Shown: positions 8,099 to 15,922 of the stretch, in pieces
How the letters are laid out: every line of letters begins with the position of its first letter
How positions within the stretch are numbered: the stretch's first letter is position 1
Source: Eubacteriales bacterium
GTDB taxonomy: Bacteria > Bacillota > Clostridia > Lachnospirales > Lachnospiraceae
Length of the DNA: 57,317 bases
Assembly: GCA_030524585.1 (NCBI GenBank)
Contig: JAUNGJ010000007.1
Location: forward strand, 1-57,317
Direction of reading: 5' to 3'
Translations under genes and position numbers: made by a program
The notes under the pieces: generated by a model
What the model saw: the letters and a program-made list of their open reading frames with translations, nothing else
What the model was told of the DNA's origin: nothing
Database searches by the model: none

Positions 8099-8689
8099 TT
8101 AATATGCTAATCGTCCATATACTTTTCTTACCGGCTGATATAATATTATGATTGCTGCAATCATAAATACTGCGTTGATAACTGTTGCGGGAATTGACAT
8201 GATTGAACCAGCGATTGCGGCAGAAAGTCCGCTTCCTAAGATCAATAATCTCACAGTACCCATAACCAGTTCAATTAAGATATTCATGCAGCCGTAGATC
8301 ACTGCACTTATAACGGCTGCCATATATTCTTTTTTCTTATCATGATCTGCTTTTTCTTTTAGGATGGCAAATATTGCGCCGACAATCAGACATTTGATGA
8401 TTGTTTCGGCAAATACTTGTGGAATGTCCTGAATATATCCGTTTAGAATATCAAAAATAACTAGTCCCAGTGTTCCTGACACTGCCCCTCTTTTTCCACC
8501 CTGAAGCAGAAGTCCCATTACCACAAACACGTGTCCAAAATGTACAAATGGAGTTCCTATAGATGCCGGCAGTGGAATACGAAATGCCTGTATTCCGAGA
8601 AAAGTAATAGCAGCGAAAAAGGCTGTTATCACCAGTTCCCTGACCCTGCTGGTTTCCGTTTTATGATGTTTTATTGTAGCTGTACTCAT
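8099..8689 (-). CDS. ECF transporter S component (substrate-binding membrane subunit)
   Basis: A 196-residue integral membrane protein with about six hydrophobic segments. ELVITAFFAAITFLGIQAFRIPLP, then GTPFVHFGHVFVVMGLLLQGGKRGAVSGTLGLVIFDILNGY is the pattern of ECF-type S components (PF07155/PF12822-like), with the first helix carrying the small-residue face that docks on EcfT. It would bind a vitamin-like substrate and use a shared EcfAT energising module, which is not in this window. AGGAGGT precedes the ATG. No riboswitch is obvious in the short leader, so the vitamin cannot be named. Confidence 0.85.
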   Translation of the reverse strand: MSTATIKHHKTETSRVRELVITAFFAAITFLGIQAFRIPLPASIGTPFVHFGHVFVVMGLLLQGGKRGAVSGTLGLVIFDILNGYIQDIPQVFAETIIKCLIVGAIFAILKEKADHDKKKEYMAAVISAVIYGCMNILIELVMGTVRLLILGSGLSAAIAGSIMSIPATVINAVFMIAAIIILYQPVRKVYGRLAY

Positions 8690-8822
8690 TTTATGTACCT
8701 CCTGAATTTGGCTATTTTTGCTAAAAACAATATTACAGCGAAAGTGGATGGATATGTATAGCCAGTTTTTGAGTCTTTGAACAGGCCAGTTTTAAAGTTT
8801 TTTAAAAAACCTAAAAAACAGA

Positions 8823-8852
8823 TTGACAAAATAGGTTATCTTGGTGTATAGT
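8823..8852 (+). promoter_or_regulatory. Sigma-A promoter of the GNAT/CysK/TRAP cassette
   Basis: TTGACA (8823-8828) and TATAGT (8847-8852) are separated by 18 bases and lie about 65 bases upstream of the first cassette gene. The box quality suggests a strong housekeeping promoter for 8917-18584. Confidence 0.7.
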
Positions 8853-8867
8853 CTTCATCGTAATCAT

Positions 8868-8911
8868 ATCATTCCTATGTGAATGGTAGGAAAGGCAGCG
8901 AAAGGAATGAT
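8868..8911 (+). promoter_or_regulatory. Leader with two mutually exclusive hairpins
   Basis: ATCATTCCT (8868-8876) is complementary to AGGAATGAT (8903-8911), which overlaps the AAAGGA ribosome binding site of the GNAT gene. TTCCTA (8872-8877) can instead pair with TAGGAA (8887-8892), leaving the ribosome site free. The arrangement would suit translational control or a protein operator. I see no known riboswitch fold. This is an inference from base pairing only. Confidence 0.4.
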
Positions 8912-8916
8912 GAAAG

Positions 8917-9351
8917 ATGGAAATGATAAGGGCTAAGGAAACTTATCAGAGAGCAGGCGCTTATTATGTGAGAACAGAGGCTATGGTAAAAGGGTTTCAG
9001 ATCCCGCTGTATGTTGAATTTGATGAGCATGATACTCCGGATACAAAGTATGTTGTTGCAGTGGATGGCGTATTGCCGGTTGGAACATGCAGATTATACA
9101 TATTAGATGGAGAAACAGCGAAGATTGAAAGGGTAGCGGTTCTCGAGAATTATCGCGGGCAGGGCGTTGGAAGCCGCGTGATTTTGGAAGCAGAAAGATG
9201 GCTGAAGGAAATGGGAATTAGGAAAGTGATTATTACAAGCAGGGATGCGGCTGTAGAATTTTACGAAAAAATAGGTTATACGGCCGATTGGTCTAAGAAG
9301 GAAGAAGGTGGCGCCTTTACAACAGTATATACGGAAAAGTATTTGCTATAG
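8917..9351 (+). CDS. GNAT family N-acetyltransferase
   Basis: A 144-residue acetyltransferase. ERVAVLENYRGQGVGSRVILEAERWLKE at about 70-97 is motif A, with RGQGVG binding the acetyl-CoA pyrophosphate; VEFYEKIGYTAD near 115 is motif B. It is the first gene of the cassette reaching to 18584, 47 bases before the cysteine synthase-like gene. GNAT enzymes open some amino-acid or thiol salvage operons, for example in the Bacillus yxe operon for S-(2-succino)cysteine. Acetylating an amino group of the imported substrate or of a product is therefore plausible, but this is inference. Confidence 0.88.
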   Translation: MEMIRAKETYQRAGAYYVRTEAMVKGFQIPLYVEFDEHDTPDTKYVVAVDGVLPVGTCRLYILDGETAKIERVAVLENYRGQGVGSRVILEAERWLKEMGIRKVIITSRDAAVEFYEKIGYTADWSKKEEGGAFTTVYTEKYLL

Positions 9352-9398
9352 AAATAATCAGATACGGGAAAATGAAAGTACGATAGGAGAGAAAGAAC

Positions 9399-10334
9399 AT
9401 GGCAAAAATCGCAGATAGTATCACAGAACTGATAGGGGCAACACCGATTGTTGCATTACACAAATATGAAAACAGGCTGGAGTTTGGCGGCAGGCTGCTT
9501 GCGAAACTGGAATACTTTAATCCAACGGGAAGCGTCAAGGACCGCATTGCAAAAGAAATGATTGAAGCGGCAGAGGAAAAACTGAAGCCGGGAGGAACCA
9601 TTATTGAAGCGACCAGTGGAAATACCGGAATTGGCCTGGCGGCTATCGGCGCCGCAAAGGGATACAGGACAATTATCGTAATGCCGGACAATGTCAGTGT
9701 GGAGCGAAGAAAGATTTTAAAAGCATATGGCGCGGAGGTCGTGCTGACGCCAGGCAAATTAAATATGGGAGGCGCAAATGCGAAAGCAGCCGAAATTCTG
9801 GCAGCTACCGATAATGCGGTTCTTACCGGACAGGGCGGAAACCCGAACAATCCGGCAGCCCACAGGAAAACCACCGGACCGGAAATCTGGAAGGACACGG
9901 ATGGAGGTGTTGATATTCTGATAGCCACGGTAGGCACTGGCGGCACGATCAGCGGAGCGGGAAGGTATTTGAAAGAGAAAAACCCGGATATTCAGGTTAT
10001 CGGGGTTGAACCGGCAGGATGTCCGGTACTGTCCGGAGGAGAGCCCGGACCGCATAAAATCCAGGGAATCGGAAGCGGATCGATCGCACCGGTTACGGAT
10101 GTGGAGTTACTCGATCGGGTTATTGCAGTAACCGATGACGACGCGTACGATACGGCGCGCAGCGCGGCGAAGACAGAGGGATTATTTATTGGCATTTCTT
10201 CCGGCGCGGTACTTTGGGCAGCTATTGAAACAGCAAAGCGTCCGGAAAATGCAGGGAAGACAATCGTAATGATATTCCCGGATTCCGGAGACCGGTATCT
10301 GTCCACAGATCTATTTGACGAATCTTCATTATAA
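9399..10334 (+). CDS. cysK: Cysteine synthase-like PLP enzyme
   Basis: A 311-residue fold-type II PLP enzyme. The PLP lysine is K47 in NPTGSVKDRIA, the substrate loop is EATSGNTGIGLAA near 70, the phosphate loop is GTGGTISGAGRYLK near 177, and the C-terminus carries PDSGDRYLSTDLF typical of CysK. It is classically O-acetylserine + sulfide to cysteine + acetate. Because it sits between an acetyltransferase and a GST-like gene in a TRAP-linked cassette, it could instead perform a beta-replacement or elimination on a related substrate, as SbnA and other CysK homologues do. AGGAGAG precedes the ATG. The family is certain, the biological substrate is not. Confidence 0.9.
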   Translation: MAKIADSITELIGATPIVALHKYENRLEFGGRLLAKLEYFNPTGSVKDRIAKEMIEAAEEKLKPGGTIIEATSGNTGIGLAAIGAAKGYRTIIVMPDNVSVERRKILKAYGAEVVLTPGKLNMGGANAKAAEILAATDNAVLTGQGGNPNNPAAHRKTTGPEIWKDTDGGVDILIATVGTGGTISGAGRYLKEKNPDIQVIGVEPAGCPVLSGGEPGPHKIQGIGSGSIAPVTDVELLDRVIAVTDDDAYDTARSAAKTEGLFIGISSGAVLWAAIETAKRPENAGKTIVMIFPDSGDRYLSTDLFDESSL

Positions 10335-10354
10335 TTTAGGAAGGTATTAGGATT

Positions 10355-11803
10355 ATGAAACAGGGTTTTGAAGGCATTGAATTATTTGAGAGAACCTTTC
10401 AGCAGCAGATACAAAAGAATGGAGAAGTTGGAGAATTAAAATATTTATTTCGGAAAAAATTCGGAGATGGTCCGGATGAATGGCCGGTAGAGCCGAACCG
10501 TTACAGACTGATATGGATGCCGGGATGTCCTTACGCGAATAAGGCAGTTATTTCCTGGAAGATTCTCGGGCTGGATAAGGTGATCAGTCTTGGCACGACC
10601 GGAATATTAAGAAGCCCCAAAGGATGGGTATTCAGCGAAGATCCGGATGAGAAGGATCCTGTGCTGGGAGTACATTATCTGCACGATATTTATACCAGAA
10701 CATATCCGGATTATACGGGGCGGTCAACGGTTCCTACAATCGTAGATACGGTGACGGGAGAGGCGGCTAATAACGACCATTTGTATATTCCGACGTATTT
10801 TGCAACGGCATGGAAAGCGTATCACAAAAAAGGGGCGCCGGAGCTTTATCCGGAGGAATTAAGACCGGAGATAGATGAATTAAATGCATGGATTCTGAAG
10901 CGGATCAACTCCGGGGTATATACTGCAGGATTTGCGAGAAGTCAGGAAGCCTATGAGGCTGGCTACAGAGATTTCTTTGAGGCGATGGATGAGCTGGACA
11001 AAAGACTAGAGGATCGAAGATTTCTGTTCGGAGATTACATTACGCTATCCGATATCCATTTATATGTTACTCTGGTTCGTTTTTTTGTTACATATTATCA
11101 GCTGTTTCGTGTAAATCGCAGCCGATTGCAGGATTTTAAGAACCTGTGGCCCTATGCAAGAGATTTATATCAGACGGAAGGATTCAGAGATTATACCTTT
11201 TTTGATCTGATCAAACGGCACTATCAGACGTCACCGCATTTACGGGCCTTATTTGGCAATGTTTACGGTATTTATGCTAAGGGACCGGATGTCGATGTAT
11301 GGGAACTTCCCCATGGAAGAGAGGCGCTGTCAGGCAAAAAAGAGAAGTTTCTGATTCCCGGTGTCCAGGGCGGACAGGGGGATGCCAATGACAACGGACT
11401 TTCAAAGGTTGAAATGCTGCATCAGGCCATCGAAAGGGCAGGCGCTGCCAGAACTCAGGGTGAATACGAAAATTACTATCAACGGGTATTCTACCTGCTG
11501 GATGATCTGGATGAGCAGTTGGAAAAGAGCAAGTTCCTCAATGGAAATATGCTTACGGAAGCAGATGAAGATTTATATGAGATTCTTGCCAGGTTTGATG
11601 TCATCTATTATTTTGACTACCGTTTAAATCGTAACCATATTAAGGACTTTAAAAACCTGTGGAGATTTGTAAATGAAATTCATGAAATTTCCGAATTTAA
11701 GAAAAATACGGATCTGGGAAAGATCAAAAATGATTATTACAAGGGATTGAGTGATGTGAGAAATCCTTATCATATCGTACCGCTGGGCGGCGAGTATTTA
11801 TAG
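10355..11803 (+). CDS. Glutathionyl-hydroquinone reductase-like GST with duplicated C domain
   Basis: A 482-residue protein of the ECM4/YqjG xi-class GST group. The thioredoxin-like part has IWMPGCPYANKAVISWKIL with the candidate catalytic Cys at residue 58, and VPTIVDTVTGE near 130. The alpha-helical part around 200-300 includes FLFGDYITLSDIHLYVTLVRF and LQDFKNLWPYARDLY. Residues about 370-470 repeat it: FLNGNMLTEADEDLYEILARF and IKDFKNLWRFVNEI. Ordinary family members are about 320-330 residues with one such domain. It follows cysK by 20 bases and precedes the opine dehydrogenase directly. Glutathione is rare in clostridia, so another thiol or a thioether substrate is likely. Function is inferred from family only. 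Confidence 0.82.
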   Translation: MKQGFEGIELFERTFQQQIQKNGEVGELKYLFRKKFGDGPDEWPVEPNRYRLIWMPGCPYANKAVISWKILGLDKVISLGTTGILRSPKGWVFSEDPDEKDPVLGVHYLHDIYTRTYPDYTGRSTVPTIVDTVTGEAANNDHLYIPTYFATAWKAYHKKGAPELYPEELRPEIDELNAWILKRINSGVYTAGFARSQEAYEAGYRDFFEAMDELDKRLEDRRFLFGDYITLSDIHLYVTLVRFFVTYYQLFRVNRSRLQDFKNLWPYARDLYQTEGFRDYTFFDLIKRHYQTSPHLRALFGNVYGIYAKGPDVDVWELPHGREALSGKKEKFLIPGVQGGQGDANDNGLSKVEMLHQAIERAGAARTQGEYENYYQRVFYLLDDLDEQLEKSKFLNGNMLTEADEDLYEILARFDVIYYFDYRLNRNHIKDFKNLWRFVNEIHEISEFKKNTDLGKIKNDYYKGLSDVRNPYHIVPLGGEYL

Positions 11804-11830
11804 ATGAAAGGTGAAGATGGAGGTGTGAAT

Positions 11831-12925
11831 ATGGCACAGATAGCAGTGTTAGGCGGTGGAGGGACAGGATGTTATATTGCAGCAGACTTAAAGCTGCGGG
11901 GATATTCGGTCAACCTCTATGAGGAAAAGAAATACTGGCATGAGAATATCGATGCAATACAGGCGCGGGGAGGCATTGAATTAACCGGGTCTGGCGCAAC
12001 CGGATTTGCACGGCTGGATAAGATTACGGATAATCTGGCAGAGGCAGTGGAGGATGTGGAACTGATTATCGTTTCCATGGTTGCCTGGAGGCATGAAAAA
12101 CTGGCAAAGGATCTGAAGCCGCTGGTGACGGATGATACGGTAATCATACTGTCGGCAGGAAATTTTGGTTCCATTCGTTTTAAACGAATTTTTGGAGAAC
12201 AGAGTAAGGCTGTGGTCGGGGAGACGATGGGCAATATGTTTTCCTGCCGTATGCTGGGAAATGGCGTTGGAATTGCCGCCGGGCCGTATCGTGCGAAAAT
12301 GGCAGCCGCTTTTCCGGCCAGGGATAATGGAAAACTGATCGAACGATATTCAAAATTCTATCCTTGTGTAGAAGCTAAGAATGTGTTTGAAACGGCGCTC
12401 AATGCCCCGAACATCGTGATCCATCTCGCGGGTTCGCTGCTGAATACCTGTGGAGTGGAGAGAAATCCGGAGTTTGCCTTATATAGAGACGGATTATCAG
12501 AAGGGGTCATTAACTGTCAGAAGGCGGTAGAAGCGGAAAAGGCAAAGATCATGGATGTGATGGGATATAAGATGGTCATCCATACGGATCACATGGAAAG
12601 ACTGATTCAATATGACAAATTCCCGGAGCTGGATTGTTTCCGAAGTCTGGCCGGACCGTCGAGTACGCAGCACCGCTATGTGAGGGAGGATGCTACGACG
12701 GGGGATTCCATTCTGGTATGTCTTGGGGAACGGATCGGGGCTCCGGCTCTGACACTGACCGCATTGATTCGGGTTGCCGGGGCAGTGAACCGGGAAGATT
12801 ATTTTAAACAGGGATTGACACTGGCAGATCTTGGTATTACAGGGAGAACGCCGGAGGAAATCAATACATATTTGTATACCGGAGAAAAAGATTATGAGTA
12901 CACACAAAAAGGAGGACAACAATGA
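11831..12925 (+). CDS. NAD(P)-dependent opine (octopine/nopaline) dehydrogenase family
   Basis: A 364-residue dehydrogenase. An N-terminal Rossmann fold starts AQIAVLGGGGTGCYIAADLKLRGY with VNLYEEKK as the cofactor acidic strand. The C-terminal all-helical catalytic domain from about 185 contains FETALNAPNIVIHLAGSLLNTCGVE, with the His-Asn region typical of octopine dehydrogenases. These enzymes join or split an amino acid and a 2-oxo acid through a secondary amine. I chose the ATG at 11831 (AGGTGTG upstream) over 11804. The stop overlaps the TRAP binding-protein start by four bases, so the dehydrogenase is coupled to uptake; in this setting it may oxidatively cleave an imported opine-like compound. 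Confidence 0.85.
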   Translation: MAQIAVLGGGGTGCYIAADLKLRGYSVNLYEEKKYWHENIDAIQARGGIELTGSGATGFARLDKITDNLAEAVEDVELIIVSMVAWRHEKLAKDLKPLVTDDTVIILSAGNFGSIRFKRIFGEQSKAVVGETMGNMFSCRMLGNGVGIAAGPYRAKMAAAFPARDNGKLIERYSKFYPCVEAKNVFETALNAPNIVIHLAGSLLNTCGVERNPEFALYRDGLSEGVINCQKAVEAEKAKIMDVMGYKMVIHTDHMERLIQYDKFPELDCFRSLAGPSSTQHRYVREDATTGDSILVCLGERIGAPALTLTALIRVAGAVNREDYFKQGLTLADLGITGRTPEEINTYLYTGEKDYEYTQKGGQQ

Positions 12926-13986
12926 GAGAAAGAAAGTACAGAGTAATTAGTTTTTTATTGACGGCAGCTTTGATGGTTACGCTGTTGGCAGGCTGCGGTA
13001 AGAGCAGCAGTTCCTCAGAGAACACATCTTCAGAAACTGAGACTAAAGAGGAAACACAGGAAGCCATCACCTTACAGTGGGGATACACCCCTCCGGCCGA
13101 AGGCGAGGATTCGAAATTGCATATGCAGATTGGCGATCTGGTATCAGAGTATACGGACGGAGCAGTAACCTATGAATACTATGCGGGAGGAGCTCTTGGC
13201 AACGAGAAGGTTTCCCTGGAGGGAGTCGTATCAGGAACCATTAATCAGGCGTCTATTTCACCGAACGTTGTGGCTACGGTAGCGCCGGAATTTAACGTAC
13301 TGTGTCTTCCGTTCCTGTTTGATGATGTGAATCATTTTTACCGGGTAATTTCATCCGACGAATATTATGAGAAGATGAATGAAGTGGCAAATTCCGTTGG
13401 CCTTCAGTATCTTGGAGAAGAATTCTTTGCACCCCGGACAATCGGAACCCTGAAACCGGTCTACACTCCGGATGATGCCGACGGACAGATCTTGAGAGTT
13501 ATGGACGGTACCATTTATACGGATATGATGAAGCTGTGGGGATTCGGAAGTTCGGTTATCGCTTATGGAGAGACCTATACAGCAGTTCAGCAGGGTGTAG
13601 TAGATGGTCTGGAAAATTCCAATGACGGAAATCTGAGTATGAAGTTTTATGAGGTTATTGATTACAGTACCAACACCTATCATGTATATCATGGACAGGC
13701 TACCTTTATGAATCTTGACCAGTGGAATGCATTGACAGCAGATACTCAGGAGGCAATTAAGAAAGCCTGGAAAGAGGTAAGTGCAGAGAGTATTAAGAAA
13801 TTTCCGGCGCTGTATGAAGAGCAGGCGCAGCAGATGCGTGACAATGGCGTAGAGGTTATTGATCTTACCGATGAACAGCGGCAGACGTGGAAAGATGCCT
13901 CTGAACCGCTCTATGAGCAGTATCGAGGTGTGATCGGAGAAGATTTTTATGATTGGTTCATGGAGCTGGTTGAGTCACAGCGTTAG
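12922..13986 (+). CDS. dctP: TRAP transporter substrate-binding lipoprotein (DctP family)
   Basis: A 354-residue binding protein with signal peptide and lipobox LLAGC at about 20-24, followed by a Ser/Glu/Thr-rich linker. The mature part has LQWGYTPPAEGEDSKLHMQIGDLVSEYTDGAVTYEYYAGGALGNEKVSLEGVVSGTI, the usual DctP opening, and later YTAVQQGVVDGLENS, the conserved motif near the carboxylate-binding arginine. It delivers an organic anion to the DctQM pair downstream. The start overlaps the opine dehydrogenase stop. A hairpin in the 115-base gap after the gene probably sets higher levels of this subunit. Confidence 0.93.
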   Translation: MRERKYRVISFLLTAALMVTLLAGCGKSSSSSENTSSETETKEETQEAITLQWGYTPPAEGEDSKLHMQIGDLVSEYTDGAVTYEYYAGGALGNEKVSLEGVVSGTINQASISPNVVATVAPEFNVLCLPFLFDDVNHFYRVISSDEYYEKMNEVANSVGLQYLGEEFFAPRTIGTLKPVYTPDDADGQILRVMDGTIYTDMMKLWGFGSSVIAYGETYTAVQQGVVDGLENSNDGNLSMKFYEVIDYSTNTYHVYHGQATFMNLDQWNALTADTQEAIKKAWKEVSAESIKKFPALYEEQAQQMRDNGVEVIDLTDEQRQTWKDASEPLYEQYRGVIGEDFYDWFMELVESQR

Positions 13987-14048
13987 AGCAGATTATCAAT
14001 ATTGTTATAGCAGATACGGGGCTATCGGTTAAGAGATAGTTCTAAACA

Positions 14049-14076
14049 GGGGAAATCGGGATTCGCTGATTTCCCC
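14049..14076 (+). terminator. Intra-operon hairpin after dctP
   Basis: GGGGAAATC pairs perfectly with GATTTCCCC over a 10-base loop, followed by TTGATT. Placed between the binding-protein gene and the membrane subunits, it probably acts as a partial terminator or 3-prime stabiliser giving excess DctP. Confidence 0.65.
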
Positions 14077-14101
14077 TTGATTAGAAGGGATGGATTCACA
14101 T

Positions 14102-14611
14102 ATGAAAAAACTAAAGAAATTATATGAAATCTTCTCCAGCTTTGAAAAATATTTTCTGTTTCTTGTATTTTTTCTGGCAACGATTTTTGTTGTGATTAAT
14201 GTATTCGGGAGAAAGATATTTGGCTTTAGTCTTAACTGGCTGGAAGAACTTAATCGCTATATTCTTGTGTGCTGTACCCTTGTTGGCGCATCGATCGCGG
14301 TCACTGACGGCAGACATCCCAGAATGGACAGCGTGGTCGGAATATTTAAGGGACGGGCCCGTCTGGTAATAGAGACCGTTTCTATGCTGATTTTTGTGAT
14401 CTTCTCCGCATTTATGGCTTACTATGCATTCAGACAGTTTGCCGTCATGCAGAAGCTTGGCGCCATGACGGCAACGCTGAACGTACCGGTGTATGTATTT
14501 TTCGTATTTATACCGATCGGTTTTCTGGGAATGACAGTACGCTCGGCGCTTAAGCTTATTATGATGGTAAAAGAAACGGCCGATGAGGAAAAGACGGAAG
14601 AAGGGAAGTGA
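14102..14611 (+). CDS. dctQ: TRAP transporter small permease (DctQ)
   Basis: A 169-residue protein with four hydrophobic segments, the normal DctQ plan. Typical features are FVVINVFGRKIFGFSLNWLEELNRYILVCCTLVGASIAVTDGRHPRMD: the N-W-x-E-E motif near residue 50 and a G-R-H signature in the loop. The start at 14102 is preferred because GAAGGGATGG lies upstream at usable spacing; an in-frame ATG at 14090 falls inside that site. It is followed 6 bases later by the large permease. Confidence 0.9.
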   Translation: MKKLKKLYEIFSSFEKYFLFLVFFLATIFVVINVFGRKIFGFSLNWLEELNRYILVCCTLVGASIAVTDGRHPRMDSVVGIFKGRARLVIETVSMLIFVIFSAFMAYYAFRQFAVMQKLGAMTATLNVPVYVFFVFIPIGFLGMTVRSALKLIMMVKETADEEKTEEGK

Positions 14612-14617
14612 AGGTAG

Positions 14618-15886
14618 ATGACAGTCGTTATAGGCTTTTTTATATTACTGATGCTGGGACTGCCCATTTTTTCGGTGGTTTTGATCTGTGCATCGGCGGG
14701 CGTGCTTCTATATAGCAGTGTCAGCCTGCAGGTGATTTCACAGCAGATATTTACAGGATTGGATTCCACAACATTGCTTGCGGTGCCATTTTTTATTGTG
14801 GCAGGTGCAATTGCATCGAAGGGAAAGACGTCGGAGTGTCTGCTGAAATGTATGAATGTAATTTTTGGACGGCTGCCCGGAGGTCCGGTTATTGCTACCA
14901 TTGCAACCTGTGCGTTTTTTGCGGCGATCAGCGGCTCGTCGATGGCTACGGTAGTTGCGGTCGGAGGTCTGATGATTCCGGCGTTAAAAGAAGAAGGATA
15001 TCCGGAAGAGATGAACGTAGGCGCCGTTTGTTCCGGGGGAACCCTTGGAATCTTGATTCCGCCAAGCGCCCCGATGGTCATGTTCTGTGTGGCCATGGGA
15101 ACTTCGGTGGGGAAACAGTTTATGGCGGGATTTGTTCCGGGAATTCTGGTGGCCATAGCATGGTGTATTTATGTGCTCCTGAAATGTTCGAAAGATAAGC
15201 TTGGCTCTCGTGTACGGTATACGGGGCAGGAGGCCCTGAAGATTTTTATCCAGGGGATTCCGGCGCTTTTGTTCCCGGTGATCGTTCTGGGATCGATCTA
15301 CAGCGGGTGGGCGACGCCGACAGAGGCGGCGGCAATTTCTACCATTTATGTGCTGCTTATTGAGAAATTTGTTTACAAAACGCTTAAATTCCAGAATGTG
15401 GTTCAGTATTTCTATGACGGCGTTGTGCAGGCGGCCACCCTTCTGTTGATTATCGGTTCTGCCACAGCATTAAGCTATCTGATCACGACCAAACAGATTC
15501 CGGCGATGGCTGTTGAAGCAATTTCGAATCTGGTCAGCTCACAGGCAATGCTGATACTGGTGGTTATGATTGCGCTGTTCATTGCCGGATGCTTTGTTGA
15601 TACGATTGCGCTGATCGTCATCCTGGCGCCTATTCTGGTGCCGTTGCTGAATCTGTATCAGGTAGATCTGATTCATTTTGGGATCATGGCCGTTCTGGCT
15701 TCCCAGGTGGGATATATTTCACCGCCCTTTGGAACGAATCTGTTTGTTACGATGCAGGTTTCGGGCAAGAATTTTGGATTTGTGGCAAAATCAATCATTC
15801 CCTATATTCTCATTCTGATCGTAATGACGTTACTGATCTGTTTTGTGCCGCAGATTTCATTATTCCTGCCTGGCTTGATGAAATAA
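14618..15886 (+). CDS. dctM: TRAP transporter large permease (DctM)
   Basis: A 422-residue membrane protein with about 12 hydrophobic helices. Family signatures are FFIVAGAIASKG, GRLPGGPVIATIATCAFFAAISGSSMATVVAVGGLMIPALKEEGY and LGILIPPSAPMVMF in the first half, and GWATPTEAAAISTIYVLL in the second, with QVGYISPPFGTNLFV near the end. It carries out sodium-coupled uptake of the ligand handed over by DctP. Position between dctQ and the MmgE/PrpD gene ties the ligand to those enzymes. Confidence 0.95.
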   Translation: MTVVIGFFILLMLGLPIFSVVLICASAGVLLYSSVSLQVISQQIFTGLDSTTLLAVPFFIVAGAIASKGKTSECLLKCMNVIFGRLPGGPVIATIATCAFFAAISGSSMATVVAVGGLMIPALKEEGYPEEMNVGAVCSGGTLGILIPPSAPMVMFCVAMGTSVGKQFMAGFVPGILVAIAWCIYVLLKCSKDKLGSRVRYTGQEALKIFIQGIPALLFPVIVLGSIYSGWATPTEAAAISTIYVLLIEKFVYKTLKFQNVVQYFYDGVVQAATLLLIIGSATALSYLITTKQIPAMAVEAISNLVSSQAMLILVVMIALFIAGCFVDTIALIVILAPILVPLLNLYQVDLIHFGIMAVLASQVGYISPPFGTNLFVTMQVSGKNFGFVAKSIIPYILILIVMTLLICFVPQISLFLPGLMK

Positions 15887-15922
15887 TGTAAAAAAAGATA
15901 TTAAATGTAAAGGAGAAAAAAT

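Noticed and set aside
9317-9946. Long open frame on the minus strand opposite cysK
   Set aside because: It mirrors the strongly supported cysK frame, lacks a ribosome site and has composition typical of antisense shadow frames.
14422-15156. 244-codon minus-strand frame opposite dctQ/dctM
   Set aside because: It overlaps two clear TRAP permease genes and has no recognisable motifs.
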